13,734 nucleotides of DNA from an uncultured Cellulosilyticum sp. (lineage in GTDB: Bacteria > Bacillota > Clostridia > Lachnospirales > Cellulosilyticaceae): contig CAKVCL010000053.1 in the NCBI GenBank assembly GCA_934725855.1, forward strand, positions 1-13,734, written 5' to 3'. Positions 7,437-13,734 of the stretch are shown piece by piece (the first letter of the stretch is position 1; every line of letters starts with the position of its first letter). The notes below the pieces were generated by a model. The model made no database searches. It saw only the letters and a list, made by a program, of their open reading frames with translations, and had not been told where the DNA came from. Made by a program: the position numbers and the translations under genes.

Positions 7437-9434
7437 ATGAAATATCCCGAATTATTTAAGCCACTGCAAATTGGCAAGGTAGAAATCAAAAATAGAATAG
7501 TGATGAGCCCTGTACTAACAGTAGGTTGGTATGATGAAGATGGCATAATAACCAATGAAATTATCAATTATTATGAAGAGAGAGCTAAAGGAGGTGTTGG
7601 TGCTATTTTTACAAACGGGAATATGCCGCCTGCTGGTCTAGAGGAAAGCAGTTGGTCGTCTTCTCCTTTTAGAAAACCTGCTAAGTTCATATCTCAAATG
7701 CGTAAACTATCAGATCGCTTACATCAATATGGTACTAAACTATTTATTCAAATATGGTTTGGTTCTGGACGTGTGATATTTCCACAACTTGTAGCTGGTG
7801 AGGCAATTGCTGCATCAGAAGGAGAAAATCGTTGGAATCCTAGTATAAAATGTAGAGCCCTAACAACACAAGAAGTTGAAAATTTAATTGCTTCAACAAT
7901 TGAAGCAGCAAAACTGTGTCAAATGTCAGGTTGTGACGGTGTGGATATTAATGGTGCTTATGGCGGATACTTGGGCGATCAGTTTGCAACAGAGGCATTT
8001 AATAAGAGAAAAGATGAGTATGGTAACAATATAGATGGACAACTTAAACTACTAACTAAGGTCATTAAAGGAATCAAAGAAGCCTGTGGTGAACAATTCC
8101 CAGTAACTGTCCGTTTTAGCTCTAAGCATCATATGAAAGGTGAGAGACAAGGTGCTGTCCCAGGTGAAGTCTATAAAGAATTCGGCAGAGATATTGAGCA
8201 AAGCATTAAAATGGCTCAAAAATTAGAAGCAGCTGGTTATGATGGATTTCTAATGGGAAATGGTTCATATGATTCTATTTATTGGCTTTATCCTCCTATG
8301 TATCAAAAAGATGGTCTTTGGATAGATGAAGTAGCCAAAATAAAAGAAGTAGTAAATGTACCCGTTATTTGTCCTGGAAAGATTGTAGAACCTGAAATGG
8401 CTAATACCGCTATTCATGAAAATAAAATAGATGCAGTAGCACTGGGACGTGCCTTACTTGCTGATCCACAGTGGGCTAATAAAGCAAAACAAGGAGATGA
8501 TGATAACATTCGTCCTTGTATTGGCTGTAATACTGGATGCTTAGGAAGAATTTTTAATGTTTTACCTCTGCAATGTGCAGTTAATCCGGATCTAATGAAT
8601 GAAAAAAATAGTCATCTAGTGAAAGCTGAAAAAGCTAAAAAAATTGCTATTATAGGTGGAGGCATTGCTAGCATGGAAGCTGCACGAGTTGCAGCTAAAA
8701 GAGGGCATGATGTTACAATATATGAGAAAAAAGATAAATTAGGAGGTGTATTTTTTGCAGCAGCGATTCCAGAGTTTAAAGTTGCAGATAGACGACTTCT
8801 TAAGTGGTATAATAAACAACTTCAAAATTCAGGTGTAAAAATATTGCTTAATACAGAGCTTACTTTAGAGGAAATCCTACAATTGGATGTAGATGAAATT
8901 GTTGTAGCTACTGGCGCAACACCTAAAATACCTCCTATTCCAGGTATTCATCAAGCTCATACTATGACAGCGGTTGATGCCTTACTGAATGAAAAAGAAA
9001 TAGGACAAAAAGTAGTAATAATCGGTGGTGGTCAAGTAGGCTGTGAGCTAGCACTCACATTACAGCAACATAAAAAAGAAGTAACACTCGTTGAATACAT
9101 GGATCAACTAATGTGTGGTAGTAAAGAGCCTATCTGTGTCGCTAACAAAATGATGCTGGAAGATATGCTTCAATTTGAACATGTTAATGTTCAGCTTAAT
9201 TCATCTGTTTCTAAAATTTCTGGACATTCAGTAGAGTTAAAGACCCCTAATGGAAATAAATATTATGAAGCAGATACGATCATTCTTTCTACAGGGTATA
9301 CTGCAAATAATAAGCTGTATAAACAAATTTATGAGCAAACATCCAAAAATGTATGGCTTATTGGTGATGCTAAATTACCTAGCAATATTATGCATGCAAT
9401 AAAAGACGGTTCTGCAATAGGGAAAATATTATAA
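7437..9434 (+). CDS. FMN/FAD/4Fe-4S ene-reductase, OYE family (2-enoate / 2,4-dienoyl-CoA reductase-like)
   Basis: Flavoenzyme of 665 residues expected to reduce activated C=C bonds with NAD(P)H. Residues 1-360 form an OYE-type TIM barrel for FMN. A 4Fe-4S motif follows, C361-x2-C364-x3-C368-x11-C380, with the same spacing as E. coli FadH. The C-terminal half has a first dinucleotide fold, G407-G-G409 in IAIIGGGIAS, and a second, G530-G-G-x2-G-C in VVIIGGGQVGCE. The family's usual H-x-x-H/N substrate pair is replaced by N172-G-A-Y175, so the substrate may be atypical. Relatives include 2-enoate reductases, bile-acid BaiCD/BaiH-type enzymes and steroid ene-reductases; I cannot choose among them. 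GGAG (7421-7424) and TAGG precede the ATG. It is a single gene under the TetR2 operator and ends at 9469-9510. Confidence 0.9.
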   Translation: MKYPELFKPLQIGKVEIKNRIVMSPVLTVGWYDEDGIITNEIINYYEERAKGGVGAIFTNGNMPPAGLEESSWSSSPFRKPAKFISQMRKLSDRLHQYGTKLFIQIWFGSGRVIFPQLVAGEAIAASEGENRWNPSIKCRALTTQEVENLIASTIEAAKLCQMSGCDGVDINGAYGGYLGDQFATEAFNKRKDEYGNNIDGQLKLLTKVIKGIKEACGEQFPVTVRFSSKHHMKGERQGAVPGEVYKEFGRDIEQSIKMAQKLEAAGYDGFLMGNGSYDSIYWLYPPMYQKDGLWIDEVAKIKEVVNVPVICPGKIVEPEMANTAIHENKIDAVALGRALLADPQWANKAKQGDDDNIRPCIGCNTGCLGRIFNVLPLQCAVNPDLMNEKNSHLVKAEKAKKIAIIGGGIASMEAARVAAKRGHDVTIYEKKDKLGGVFFAAAIPEFKVADRRLLKWYNKQLQNSGVKILLNTELTLEEILQLDVDEIVVATGATPKIPPIPGIHQAHTMTAVDALLNEKEIGQKVVIIGGGQVGCELALTLQQHKKEVTLVEYMDQLMCGSKEPICVANKMMLEDMLQFEHVNVQLNSSVSKISGHSVELKTPNGNKYYEADTIILSTGYTANNKLYKQIYEQTSKNVWLIGDAKLPSNIMHAIKDGSAIGKIL

Positions 9435-9468
9435 ATCAAAATTAATGTATTATGATTTATATCCTCAA

Positions 9469-9510
9469 AAAAATAAGACCTTAATATTTTTATATTAAGG
9501 TCTTATTTTT
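9469..9510. terminator. Bidirectional terminator between convergent genes
   Basis: 18-base perfect arms, 9469-9486 and 9493-9510, around the loop TTTTTA. The stem core is AAGACCTTAATA, with A-run and T-run flanks on both strands. It terminates the ene-reductase (+) and the flavodoxin/membrane-protein operon (-). Confidence 0.88.
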
Positions 9511-9600
9511 CTAAGCATGCCCATACAAGATACTAAAGACACTATGCCCAAACTTGGAATGGGAAGTTTGAGTCATATTCTTTAATACTAATTATCATAT

Positions 9601-10020
9601 TTATCTCATAAATATCCTTCCAATTTCAACAGCCAAAATTTTTATCATAACACTACTAGACATAACATAAAACCACACTTTTCTTGTATGCTGCAATCTT
9701 GCAATAGGTGTAGCAATAGCAGAAATTATGATAATTACTGCACCAATAGAACCAATAATAGTGGGTATACTTATTAAAGAAAAAACACCTGGATTGCAAG
9801 TTCCATCTATTGCATTTTGAATTGTCCTATCCAAGCCATCTCTTGCAGCGGCAAAACAACAAATCAACAACCCATATACCAAAACAAATAGACTTCTTCG
9901 CCCCCAATAATTGATATTTTCACCTTTCCATATAGAATAACCAATAAACCCTACTAGGCCTAGAATCATAATTGTTGTTGCTATGCTCACAGTATTTCCT
10001 GTGTAAAGTTTCATTTTCAT
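9601..10020 (-). CDS. Small integral membrane protein, unknown function
   Basis: Protein of 139 residues with four predicted membrane helices (about 10-30, 42-60, 78-105, 114-134) and short polar loops. The loop between helices 2 and 3 has DGLDRTIQNAIDGTCNPG. I do not recognise the family. Its ATG overlaps the TGA of the upstream flavodoxin gene in an ATGA arrangement, so translation is coupled and the two products probably work together, perhaps as a membrane anchor or redox partner for the flavodoxin (inference). Confidence 0.75.
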   Translation of the reverse strand: MKMKLYTGNTVSIATTIMILGLVGFIGYSIWKGENINYWGRRSLFVLVYGLLICCFAAARDGLDRTIQNAIDGTCNPGVFSLISIPTIIGSIGAVIIIISAIATPIARLQHTRKVWFYVMSSSVMIKILAVEIGRIFMR

Positions 10021-10535
10021 TTATCTCCTTGTTTCTGATCATGATACCAAGTAACTATTTCTTTTAGATTTTCACTTTTCACACGCTCACCACCATGGAA
10101 CATCATTTTCAATAAATCATCTTCCTCTGAATTACGGTTAGTTTTTCTAGCCAATGCCTTTCCAGCAGTCTTAAGCATTATGCTCATCATTACTTTATAT
10201 ACCCCATGTAATTTTTTTATATCAAAATTTCCCTGTAAGGTGAATAACGGAGTGCTATCAGGAATAACATTCTTTTTCCTCACTTCATTCATTTGCGTTC
10301 CAGTCTGTCCCATACCAACTGCACAAATAGCATCTATCTTATACCTTTTCTTTGCTTGTTCATATCCTTTTATTCCACTTGCCATAATCCAACCAAGATA
10401 AATAATTTCTGAGTCATCTGACATTCTTTTCCTTGCTTCTTCTAATGAATACACTGGCAACTTAACCTCATGGGCTAATAATTTTGCATATTGGGCTGTA
10501 CTTCCTGTATTTGAGGTGTAAACAATAGCTTTCAT
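10017..10535 (-). CDS. Flavodoxin-domain protein
   Basis: Protein of 172 residues with a flavodoxin-like fold. The N-terminus, AIVYTSNTGSTAQYAKLLA, contains the FMN-phosphate loop (S8-N-T-G-S-T13), followed by an alternating strand/helix pattern. The closest group I recognise is the HemG-like flavodoxin-domain family (Flavodoxin_5). The C-terminal region carries a basic stretch and an HGGE motif. It would carry electrons or reduce a small substrate. It starts at an ATG with AGGAG about eight bases upstream, is first in a two-gene operon with a coupled membrane protein, and has a strong promoter with an operator-like repeat matching those at tetR1. Supplying electrons to the radical SAM protein is conceivable but unproven. 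Confidence 0.82.
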   Translation of the reverse strand: MKAIVYTSNTGSTAQYAKLLAHEVKLPVYSLEEARKRMSDDSEIIYLGWIMASGIKGYEQAKKRYKIDAICAVGMGQTGTQMNEVRKKNVIPDSTPLFTLQGNFDIKKLHGVYKVMMSIMLKTAGKALARKTNRNSEEDDLLKMMFHGGERVKSENLKEIVTWYHDQKQGDK

Positions 10536-10652
10536 TTATATTTTCTCCTTAAAAAGTGTAAAATTTGATTAGTTCTAGATCATTTCTGATCTAAATTCTA
10601 AATAGCCATTTTCTTATGTACTTTGTATGGATAGAAATTTTTTGCTTACATA

Positions 10653-10670
10653 AAGTTACTTTTGCAACTT
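10653..10670. promoter_or_regulatory. Second inverted repeat in the flavodoxin leader
   Basis: AAGTTAC-TTTT-GCAACTT, an imperfect 18-bp palindrome three bases from site 3. It shares the half AAGTTAC with site 3 but lacks the ACC/GGT core, so it may be a weaker second binding site for the same or another repressor. Confidence 0.3.
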
Positions 10671-10673
10671 TAA

Positions 10674-10689
10674 GTTACCTATAGGTTAC
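10674..10689 (-). promoter_or_regulatory. Operator-like site matching the TetR1 motif, site 3
   Basis: Plus strand GTTACC-TATA-GGTTAC; minus strand GTAACC-TATA-GGTAAC. It keeps every shared position of the two sites beside tetR1 (G-N2-ACC-N4-GGTTAC). It begins four bases downstream of the -10 box of the flavodoxin promoter, the same placement as site 2. Sequence similarity is the only link to TetR1. Confidence 0.5.
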
Positions 10690-10693
10690 TTTT

Positions 10694-10722
10694 AGTATAA
10701 TTATCGTTTATTTGCTTGTCAA
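10694..10722 (-). promoter_or_regulatory. Promoter of flavodoxin-membrane protein operon
   Basis: The minus strand reads TTGACA (10722-10717), 17 bases, TATACT (10699-10694). The start would fall inside the operator-like repeat. The leader to the flavodoxin ATG is about 150 bases, longer than needed, and contains both inverted repeats. Confidence 0.75.
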
Positions 10723-10768
10723 GTATAACGATTAAATATCTAATTTTCCATATTCCTTATTTTTACAA

Positions 10769-10813
10769 AATAAATAGTTCTAGCATATTATTAAAATGCT
10801 AGAACTATTTATT
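10769..10813 (-). terminator. Terminator of tetR3-GNAT operon
   Basis: 18-base perfect arms (10769-10786, 10796-10813) around a nine-base loop. The inner stem is AGTTCTAGCAT/ATGCTAGAACT. On the minus strand the stem ends in ATTTATTTTG, a U-rich run. It lies about 90 bases past the acetyltransferase stop. Confidence 0.8.
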
Positions 10814-10900
10814 ACATTGTCTTAAAATTTGTTATTGTATTCCTTATATGTATTTCTTAACTACTGTACATATATAATTCGTTCATTATACTTATACTTC

Positions 10901-11536
10901 TTACCCTAACTGCCCTGGAAGATGCAACTTTTCCTTTTCTGGAAATTCAGCATCATACGCTTCAAATTCTTCTGGATTTTCTTCAGCTACAAAATATCCA
11001 TGAGGTGTTGCGTATTCTCCAGTCACACCGTCAAAATATCCTGGTTCTAATTCCTTACATAAGAAGAAATCAGCTACTTCACCTTCTGGCATGCCATGAT
11101 ATCTAATTCCACGAGTGGCAGCAACAACGAATCCACTCTTTCCATAAAAATCAATATTTCCTTCAAAGCAGACTGCCTTGCATCCTAATTCCTTCGCCTT
11201 CTCAAGAGAATAATCAAGTAAGATCTTGCCGTATCCTTTTCTTTTAAGTTCAGGTGCAATACATATTGGACCCATGGTCATAATTGGAATCTTCCTTCCA
11301 TCATCCGCATTGATTTCTGTTCTTACAAAGATATTTTGCCCAATCAACTTGCCATCCTCTTCCATTACAAAGTCAAGTTCTGGAACAAAATCCTTATCAT
11401 CTCTTAATTTTTTTAGAACAAAATGTTCTTGTGCTCCTGGTCTATAAACATTCCAAAAGCTTTCTCTCACCAAATTTTCTACTTCTCGATATTCTTCTTT
11501 TCTTTCTAAACGAATATTTATATGTTCTTTATTCAT
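10901..11536 (-). CDS. GNAT-family N-acetyltransferase
   Basis: Acetyl-CoA-dependent N-acetyltransferase. The fold runs from INIRLERKEEYREVENLV through the beta-4 segment PIMTMGPICIAPELKRKGYG. There R-K-G-Y-G is the pyrophosphate-binding loop and LLDYSLEKAKELGC the following helix. GNIDFYGKSGFVV is the usual NxxFYxKxGF region. It resembles YhbS-type (COG3153) enzymes, and the acceptor is unknown. A GTG nine bases upstream (11545) is in frame but lies inside the ribosome site AAGGGGTG, so the ATG at 11536, with good spacing, is preferred (211 residues). It overlaps the tetR3 stop by eight bases, implying coupled translation. Its codons look somewhat richer in G+C than the surroundings. Confidence 0.88.
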   Translation of the reverse strand: MNKEHINIRLERKEEYREVENLVRESFWNVYRPGAQEHFVLKKLRDDKDFVPELDFVMEEDGKLIGQNIFVRTEINADDGRKIPIMTMGPICIAPELKRKGYGKILLDYSLEKAKELGCKAVCFEGNIDFYGKSGFVVAATRGIRYHGMPEGEVADFFLCKELEPGYFDGVTGEYATPHGYFVAEENPEEFEAYDAEFPEKEKLHLPGQLG

Positions 11537-12110
11537 TACTTTCACCCCTTATAAGTTGTTTTCTTATATATTGCACTATTAATTCTATTTTCTCTGGTGG
11601 TATGGAAATTACCTTGCTCCACATACGTACTCCCTGATAAACATAGAGAATAATAGTTACAATTTCTATTGGATTCACTTCATTAAATTCACCTGTAGAT
11701 ATTCCGTAATTAATCAGATCAATCCACATCTGCTCACCATCTTCAGTAAAATCATTCATAAATTTTTTAGATATAGTGTTGGCGTATTCATACATAGCTA
11801 AGCTAAGAGAATCCTCCTGATGATTCATCTCCTCCTTAATAATATTCAGCATATTATCAAGAATTTTGGTTGCTGGTGTTCCCTTTTTAATTTCTTTAGT
11901 AAAATTTATTTCATCTTGATCACATAAATTTCCAATAACCGCCTCGAATATTTCCTGTACGCTCGAAAAATGTGCATAAAGTCCACCCCTACTAAGTTCT
12001 GTTGCTTCACATACATCTTTCATCCTTACTGCATTGAACCCTTTTTTAGCAAATAAATCATACGCCTTTACTAAAATACGTTGCCTTGTCCTTTCTTTTT
12101 TTATAGTCAC
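11529..12110 (-). CDS. TetR-family regulator (TetR3)
   Basis: TetR-type repressor of 193 residues. Residues about 6-54 form the DNA-binding domain, with RQRILVKAYDLFAKKGF and a recognition helix region LSRGGLYAHFSSVQEIF. The C-terminal part resembles TetR ligand domains with a W/M-rich pocket (GVRMWSKVI). It starts with GTG, preceded by AAAGGAG at seven bases. It shares an operon with the GNAT gene, overlapping it by eight bases. A perfect 12-bp palindrome sits in the spacer of its own consensus promoter, so it most likely represses itself and the acetyltransferase together. Confidence 0.92.
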   Translation of the reverse strand: MTIKKERTRQRILVKAYDLFAKKGFNAVRMKDVCEATELSRGGLYAHFSSVQEIFEAVIGNLCDQDEINFTKEIKKGTPATKILDNMLNIIKEEMNHQEDSLSLAMYEYANTISKKFMNDFTEDGEQMWIDLINYGISTGEFNEVNPIEIVTIILYVYQGVRMWSKVISIPPEKIELIVQYIRKQLIRGESNE

Positions 12111-12151
12111 CTATCTTCTCCTTTTATTTTTAACCCTCTTTGTTGTTTTTA

Positions 12152-12180
12152 ATTATAGACACATGTGTCGATTTTGTCAA
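12152..12180 (-). promoter_or_regulatory. Promoter of tetR3-GNAT operon
   Basis: The minus strand reads TTGACA (12180-12175), 17 bases, TATAAT (12157-12152), a perfect consensus at optimal spacing. It is about 42 bases upstream of the GTG. Confidence 0.82.
12158..12169. promoter_or_regulatory. TetR3 operator
   Basis: GACACATGTGTC, a perfect 12-bp palindrome occupying the spacer directly next to the -10 box. A further half-site GACACA lies at 12182-12187, just upstream of the -35 box. Assignment to TetR3 is by position. Confidence 0.68.
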
Positions 12181-12189
12181 TGACACAAC

Positions 12190-12480
12190 TGCATACTATA
12201 TTGGTTTTATGCCAAATTGGACATTCCTGCTGCCTTTACCCTTTAGATATCTTCTACATAAGCATTTGCACTTACTTGCACTAATGGGGACCGTTTTTGC
12301 ATCTGCACGGGATAATTTTCTTATATTTTGTGTAGCTTCTATTCCATCCATAACTGGCATCATAGTATCCATTAGAATACGCGGAATTTTTTGTTTTTCT
12401 TCTGTTTTTATGAATTCCTTATTAATTTCAAACGTAAGCTCTGCTAGCTATATCATGTGAGTTATCTTATCTTCATTGGA
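12190..12480 (-). pseudogene. Relic of a hybrid histidine kinase (kinase end plus receiver domain)
   Basis: Minus-strand reading shows decayed coding sequence. Near 12447-12421 is LAELTFEIN, like the last strand of a histidine-kinase ATPase domain, then a linker KEFIKTEEKQKIP. It continues directly as RILMDTMMPVMDGIEATQNI (from about 12384 down), the phospho-acceptor region of a receiver domain. The first half of the receiver, which carries the acidic pair, is missing between RIL and LMD. At about 12282-12268 an extra base shifts the frame. The other frame then continues as SANAYVEDI, a stop (12245-12243), RVKAAGMSN and LA, and a further shift near 12213-12203 restores KPI before a TAG at 12198-12196. 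A stop also precedes LAELTFEIN. It is therefore a fragment with an internal deletion, two frameshifts and several stops. It cannot be functional. Confidence 0.75.
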
Positions 12481-12532
12481 TCAAAAATCATCTATTACTC
12501 GCTCTTTAAACTTCTGTATGTTTTAATAAACA

Positions 12533-12575
12533 AAAAAATCCCTACCCATGAATATTCATTGGATAAGGATTTTTT
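12533..12575 (-). terminator. Terminator of the SDR gene
   Basis: AAAAAATCC (12533-12541) pairs with GGATTTTTT (12567-12575). Inside is a second stem built on ATGAATATTCAT flanked by CC/GG. It lies seven bases after the SDR stop, and its A-run gives U-run termination on the minus strand. Confidence 0.8.
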
Positions 12576-12581
12576 AATAGT

Positions 12582-13382
12582 CTATGGTCTTTGACCTAAT
12601 CCGCCTTCTAAAGTAATGGTTTCACCCGTCATATACTTAAAATCTGGAGAGGCAAGTTGTATACATACTCTTCCTATTTCTAACTCAGCATCACCAAAAT
12701 GACCTGCTGGTGGGGTATGTACATTTTTTTCAAATGCTTCTGGGTACTTGTTTTGGAACTGTTCTAATTGCGCGGTCCATGCTAAAGGACAAACGATATT
12801 AACATTCACGCCATCTTTTGCCCATTCAGTAGCTGCTACACGTGTTAAACCTCTAATGCCTTCTTTGGCTGCTGCATAAGCACATTGCCCATAGTTACCA
12901 AAAAGCCCAGCACCTGAAGCAAAGTTGATAACAGAACCTTTTGTTTTTACTAAATGTGGGTAGCAAGCTTGCATATAATAAAATGCTGCATATAATCCTG
13001 AATACATAGCAAGATTAAATTGCTCTGTTGTATGTTCGGCTAGAGTAACACCTGAAGCAGATGCTTGTGCATTATTAATTAGTACATCAATACGACCAAA
13101 TGTGTCTATTGTCTGATTAATAACATTTGCAACCACTTTCTCATTATCTGCAGAAGCATTGACATCAGCTTGCATAGTAAGAACTTTAATGTGATATAAA
13201 TTTTCTAATTCTTCTTTAGCTGCTACAAGTTTAGCTTCATTACGTCCTGTAATCACTAAATTAGCGCCTTCTTTTGCATAAGCTGTAGCAATTCCATATC
13301 CAATAGAACCACATCTGCCATCACTTAAGGCAGAACGTCCAGCACCTGTAATAATAGCTGTTTTCCCTGTTAAAAAACCCAT
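12582..13382 (-). CDS. SDR oxidoreductase, 12alpha-hydroxysteroid dehydrogenase-like
   Basis: Short-chain dehydrogenase of 266 residues, complete. It has the nucleotide motif T12-G-A-G15 with an unusual insertion before G25-S-I-G28, Arg47 after strand 2 (suggesting NADP(H)), D73, N103-N-A, and catalytic S156, Y169 and K173. The N-terminal MGFLTGKTAIITGAGR, the SDGRCGSIGYGIA loop, the segment LINNAQASASGVTLAEHTTE and the end SPDFKYMTGETITLEGG match my memory of clostridial bile-acid 12alpha-hydroxysteroid dehydrogenases, which are also about 266 residues. The match is from recall, so the steroid substrate is a proposal. AGGGGG precedes the ATG at 13382. It is a single gene between the 16S-linked terminators and its own terminator, with no regulator beside it. 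Confidence 0.85.
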   Translation of the reverse strand: MGFLTGKTAIITGAGRSALSDGRCGSIGYGIATAYAKEGANLVITGRNEAKLVAAKEELENLYHIKVLTMQADVNASADNEKVVANVINQTIDTFGRIDVLINNAQASASGVTLAEHTTEQFNLAMYSGLYAAFYYMQACYPHLVKTKGSVINFASGAGLFGNYGQCAYAAAKEGIRGLTRVAATEWAKDGVNVNIVCPLAWTAQLEQFQNKYPEAFEKNVHTPPAGHFGDAELEIGRVCIQLASPDFKYMTGETITLEGGLGQRP

Positions 13383-13464
13383 AATATGATACCCCCTCTT
13401 ATGTTGCTTTTTTATATACTATAATAAAAATATTTTACACAATAAATTAATGAGTTACAACTGA

Positions 13465-13490
13465 TTACTAAAAAACAAATTTTTTAGTAA
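13465..13490 (-). terminator. Second hairpin behind the 16S terminator
   Basis: Arms TTACTAAAAAA (13465-13475) and TTTTTTAGTAA (13480-13490) around CAAA. It abuts the larger palindrome and would act as a backup terminator or transcript-end structure. Confidence 0.45.
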
Positions 13491-13538
13491 TGACATATAA
13501 AAAGGACTAGCATATGCTAGTCCTTTTTATATGTCATT
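13489..13538 (-). terminator. Strong terminator downstream of 16S, perfect 50-bp palindrome
   Basis: Arms 13489-13513 and 13514-13538 are exact reverse complements with no spacer. The core AAAAAGGACTAGC/GCTAGTCCTTTTT is a classic intrinsic terminator, usable from both sides. It lies about 133 bases after the 16S 3' end, so it would end rRNA transcription before any 23S gene. Confidence 0.85.
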
Positions 13539-13591
13539 CACTTTATTATAAACTTTCAATTCAGCTTGACTCCGCTTCGCTTTATCTCGCT

Positions 13592-13632
13592 GTTTTGAAA
13601 GTTCATTTTTCTGTGGAATGAACTTTCAAAAC
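13592..13632 (-). repeat. Hairpin in the 16S trailer (probable rRNA processing stem)
   Basis: 16-base perfect arms, 13592-13607 and 13617-13632, with a nine-base loop, about 40 bases past the 16S end. The arm at 13595-13603 can instead pair with 13552-13560 (AACTTTCAA), so two mutually exclusive folds are possible ahead of the terminator. Confidence 0.55.
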
Positions 13633-13666
13633 AAAATAGTAATCCTATAAAATCATCGACTTTATT

Positions 13667-13734
<68 letters not shown>

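Noticed and set aside
7244..7567. Minus-strand open frame of 107 codons over the tetR2-reductase gap
   Set aside because: It runs antisense through the reductase start and across the operator and promoters, has no ribosome site, and its product is low-complexity hydrophobic.
9549..9570. Small hairpin CAAACTT/AAGTTTG past the reductase terminator
   Set aside because: The stem is only seven bases with no T-run, and a much stronger terminator lies just to its left.
12140..12460. Plus-strand open frame of 106 codons
   Set aside because: It is antisense to the histidine-kinase relic and overlaps the tetR3 promoter. The receiver-domain similarity on the other strand explains the sequence.

Overview
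The window is AT-rich DNA from a low-GC Gram-positive anaerobe, most likely a motile member of the Clostridia (Lachnospiraceae or a relative). The basis is the base composition, strong AGGAGG-type ribosome sites, consensus TTGACA/TATAAT promoters, two chemoreceptors, an iron-sulfur old-yellow-enzyme reductase, and a 16S rRNA 3' end ending in the Bacillota-type anti-Shine-Dalgarno sequence. No phage, IS element, CRISPR array or tRNA was seen.

Layout. Positions 1-160 look like the leader of a gene that lies off the left edge and reads leftwards. Positions 226-1941 (-) encode a Cache/HAMP chemoreceptor. Positions 2334-4424 (-) hold a TetR regulator (TetR1) followed by a second chemoreceptor with a multi-spanning membrane sensor. 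Divergent from it, 4685-6462 (+) encodes a CPBP-type membrane protease and a radical SAM protein. A bidirectional terminator separates this from TetR2 (6633-7226, -), which is divergent from a 665-residue OYE-type ene-reductase (7437-9434, +). Next come a translationally coupled flavodoxin/membrane-protein pair (9601-10535, -), a TetR3-GNAT acetyltransferase pair (10901-12110, -), the wreck of a hybrid histidine kinase (about 12190-12480, -), an SDR enzyme resembling bile-acid 12alpha-hydroxysteroid dehydrogenases (12582-13382, -), tandem terminators, and the 3' end of a 16S rRNA gene (13671-13734, -).

Regulation is unusually readable. Each TetR gene has a palindromic operator fused to a near-consensus promoter. 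The TetR1 intergenic region holds two divergent promoters, each with one copy of a 16-bp motif, read on the minus strand as G-N2-ACC-N4-GGTTAC. A third copy sits just downstream of the -10 box of the flavodoxin operon 6 kb away. This suggests one regulon joining a chemoreceptor, a membrane protease, a radical SAM enzyme and a flavodoxin, which is a plausible electron donor for radical SAM chemistry. TetR2 probably controls the ene-reductase through a separate palindrome, and TetR3 controls itself and the acetyltransferase through a third.

Other oddities are the loss of both histidines of the usual H-x-x-H substrate motif in the ene-reductase, a 16S gene followed by terminators and a protein gene rather than a 23S gene, and two perfect 50-bp palindromes near the two ends of the window.
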